Source: Exophiala sp. HKRS030
Lineage: Eukaryota > Ascomycota > Eurotiomycetes > Chaetothyriales > Herpotrichiellaceae
NCBI GenBank assembly: GCA_023897205.1
Contig: JAHWDD010000001.1
Span: 7,378,001-7,442,000 of the forward strand
Reading direction: 5' to 3'
DNA: 64,000 bases
Part shown: piece after piece, positions 61,613 to 64,000 of the stretch
How positions within the stretch are numbered: position 1 is the stretch's first letter
Layout: each line of letters begins with the position of its first letter
The notes under the pieces: model-generated
Told to the model about the DNA's origin: nothing
What the model saw: only the letters and a program-made list of their open reading frames with translations
The model's database searches: none
Translations under genes and position numbers: made by a program

Positions 61613-64000
61613 GGTGAATGGAAAGGCTGGCCGATGCCAGCCTTAGAGCGGGCTGGAATACAATGATTCCAAGTAAAGAACTAGGATAGGTTTGAAACGA
61701 GATGCAAGGTAGAAGTCCTCGAATGGTCGAGTAGGAGAGGGTCTGCATCGAACCGCTGTCCATGGAAGGAGAGAACTTTAGCTGTCAGTTTGCCAGCCTA
61801 CCAATTTTATTAGTTGCTTGTTTGCACCATCTAGGGATGGAAGAAGGACGCCTGTGTGCTTTGAAGTGAGGCTTCTGACCCCTCGTTGGGGCAAAAATCG
61901 AGGCCAGGCAGCTAGGCATCACTCGCAACTCGTGAGAACGCCTTGCGTATCTCAACCTTTTTATGCAAGCAACCCGTGAAGACAGGCACACGACTACCCA
62001 AGTACGCTTCACACCAAGCCACACTTGAGGCACTTTCAGTGGGTATGCAAGTACACCGGGTTGGCGTTCAAGTAAGCACAGCCCAGGAATCCTTAGGCCA
62101 ATCTCTAGGTGGATCGCTGGGTACCAAAGAGTGGCGGCGTCGCCACAAGCACGACCAGACCACAAGAAACCGACGTTTCACTAGTTTGCATGAAAAACGG
62201 AACCTCAAGTCCTAGGATCTGCAAGACGGTGCTGCGTTTATTCTCACTTCACAAGAACGTTATTTCGTAAACTTGGTCGTGCAGTTGCAAAAGAACCCCT
62301 CTAGTACTTAGAAGTGGTTCCGCAAAAGTTCCAACGCTTACCTATATCGTCTGTGGGCTTCTTGTTTGTCTGCACGCATGGCAGAGAGGAACTTGCCGCC
62401 GCTGAACTTTGTGTGTTGATCACTCGCTGTGCTGTGGACTTGACAAACCACATGCGTGAAAATCTGCCCCGCAAGGCAACGAAAAGTTGCCCGCGAATAT
62501 GGTCTGTGGGGTCCAACAGATAGCGTACCCACTGTGCCCGACCAAGCCGACCTACCTATGGTGCGCACTGGTGTGCTAAGCCTAGTTCAGGCCTAAAGAT
62601 ATTGGAAGGTGAGGGAATTTTCAGCTTGTACGGGGTATCGCCATCTTGGTCGATGAGGATTATCGATCTAGAATCAACACATGGACAAAACCATCCATCG
62701 TGTTTCCTCATCGGCATTCAGTCGGATATCTCGCTGTCGGGTGTCTTACGACATTGGGCTAATCAACCTGCCTAGCATGGAAAGAGGCCTCGACGGTCTG
62801 ACAGGAATGCCGTGCGCATCACTCTCTTTTTTTTCTTTTTCTTTCGGCGCCCATACCCTGTCTGAAGCGGGTGGTGTGGGCGTGCGAGGCAGACTGCATC
62901 AAGGCGGTTCAGAGATCTGTGCAGAAGGATTAAACCACGCACTTCTCTGGAGTTCTGTGCAGGCGTTAGGGCCAAAAGGTTGATGAAAAGAACTTGAAGT
63001 TGACGCGTTGTCCGTGTGGTGCGCGTGTGCCAACGTGAGCCAGAACAGGTAAAGTCCGTCTTGGCGTTCTAACTTCCTCTTTTGACATTTCCTGGGGACT
63101 TTCTACTCCGCCCACTTCCGCTAGCCAGCAGCGTACGGGACACCGGTTTGCCCATTATGGATTATTTTTCTTCTTCAGAGCAATCGATGCATTCCAATCC
63201 CCCTCCTGGAAATCCTAGGAATCTATTTGTTGAGATACGACACACAAATATCGGAGAGCACACAAGTCTCATGCCGATCATCTGTCCTTTACGAGTCACC
63301 CTTGTCCAATGTCGACGCAGAAGTTGGGCCCCAACATGATCTTTGTAAAGAAAGGCTGAAGAATGAGAGCCGTGAAAATTTCCCCCTCCTTGTCTGACCG
63401 TGCTAAGCCTGGCCAATGACGGATGGCCCTTACTCTACTCAACGCTTTGCCAGGCTTCACTTCGAGAATCAGTCTTGAGGCAGTGCTCCCTGTTCCGGGA
63501 GTCCGTGAATGCTAATCCTACGTGCTGGTGCTACAGTACATGTCTGCACTCCTGTCGAAACCGATGATGACCAGATTGCTGTGGAATATTGCCCTTTGAA
63601 CAGCCCATCTACCGAGTATCATGTACAGATTGACTGCATGCGGTTAAATCCATCGTCCGCAACATTCCCCTCATGGTTTAGTTTGATCAGGAGCATGTTC
63701 CTGCATTCTACCTAAGGATTTGTCAGGCCATTCTCGGCAAACTCTCTCGGATTACGGCATGCTTTACGAAAAGTATTCAGTTGATATGGTCTACGCTTAT
63801 AGAATTGCTTTTTCTCATTCAACAGTGCGCCAGCTTACTTGTTCGACTAGTAGGATCTGCTAATGCCGAGATCCGTCACACCTCCTGCCAGGAACATGTT
63901 GAGATCTTCTGGCCAGTCAAGACTTCGATTTTCAGCTTACTTGGTCAATGTGGTGACGGGCTTTCACCATGTCCTGCAGGAACGATTTGCAGAGAAATCC
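61613..64000. other. gene-poor right end of the window
   Basis: No frame here exceeds about 126 codons or resembles a family. The region includes the promoter of the Clr5-domain gene. A gene may begin beyond 64000. Confidence 0.45.

Overview
The window is nuclear DNA of a filamentous ascomycete (Pezizomycotina). This is inferred from short introns (about 36-81 nt) with GT...AG ends and CTRAC-like branch sites, long Ser/Pro/Gln-rich protein tails, and typical family members (CreA, Bro1, a Clr5-domain protein, MOB3/phocein). I cannot name the species; a eurotiomycete or dothideomycete is a guess. No rRNA, convincing tRNA, CRISPR array, virus or intact transposon was seen.

Layout. 1-4.2 kb: gene-poor. 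4.2-7.4 kb: an intronless atypical protein kinase (+). 10.6-11.9 kb: a COG0523/CobW GTPase (-), divergent from a MOB3/phocein gene (+, 12.5-14.5 kb). Tandem repeats separate MOB3 from a convergent SAP30-like gene (-, 15.5-16.5 kb). 16.5-37.5 kb: a roughly 21 kb gene-poor tract whose only clear gene is the carbon catabolite repressor creA (27.1-28.4 kb). 37.5-39.1 kb: a broken patatin-like gene. 41.7-61.6 kb: a dense block, in order bro1 (-), coq1 (-), AMMECR1 (-), an ankyrin-repeat gene (-), a 3-ketoacyl-CoA reductase of the IFA38 type (-), erg28 (+), galactose-1-phosphate uridylyltransferase (-), an F-box gene (+), an unrecognised three-exon gene (+) and a Clr5-domain gene (-). 61.6-64 kb: nothing convincing.

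Function. Most genes are housekeeping or regulatory: ESCRT sorting (bro1), ubiquinone side-chain synthesis (coq1), very-long-chain fatty acid elongation, ergosterol synthesis, galactose use, glucose repression, histone deacetylase complex (SAP30-like), STRIPAK signalling (MOB3) and metal handling. IFA38 and erg28, both ER lipid genes, share a divergent promoter of about 330 bp. The erg28 and galT coding regions overlap tail to tail by 54 bp. There is no sign of a metabolite cluster or defence system.

Most notable observations. (1) A 9-bp motif, TACTCCGTA/TACGGAGTA, occurs at least 20 times, always outside the genes called here, where about 0.5 copies would be expected by chance. It keeps company with a second, palindromic TACCTAGGTA/GGTACC vocabulary. 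(2) Three genes (MOB3, ankyrin, patatin) lose frame exactly at G/C homopolymer runs. A one-base change would restore each, which points to consensus errors or, for the patatin gene (which also has an in-frame stop), genuine decay. No clearly new multi-gene system was found.
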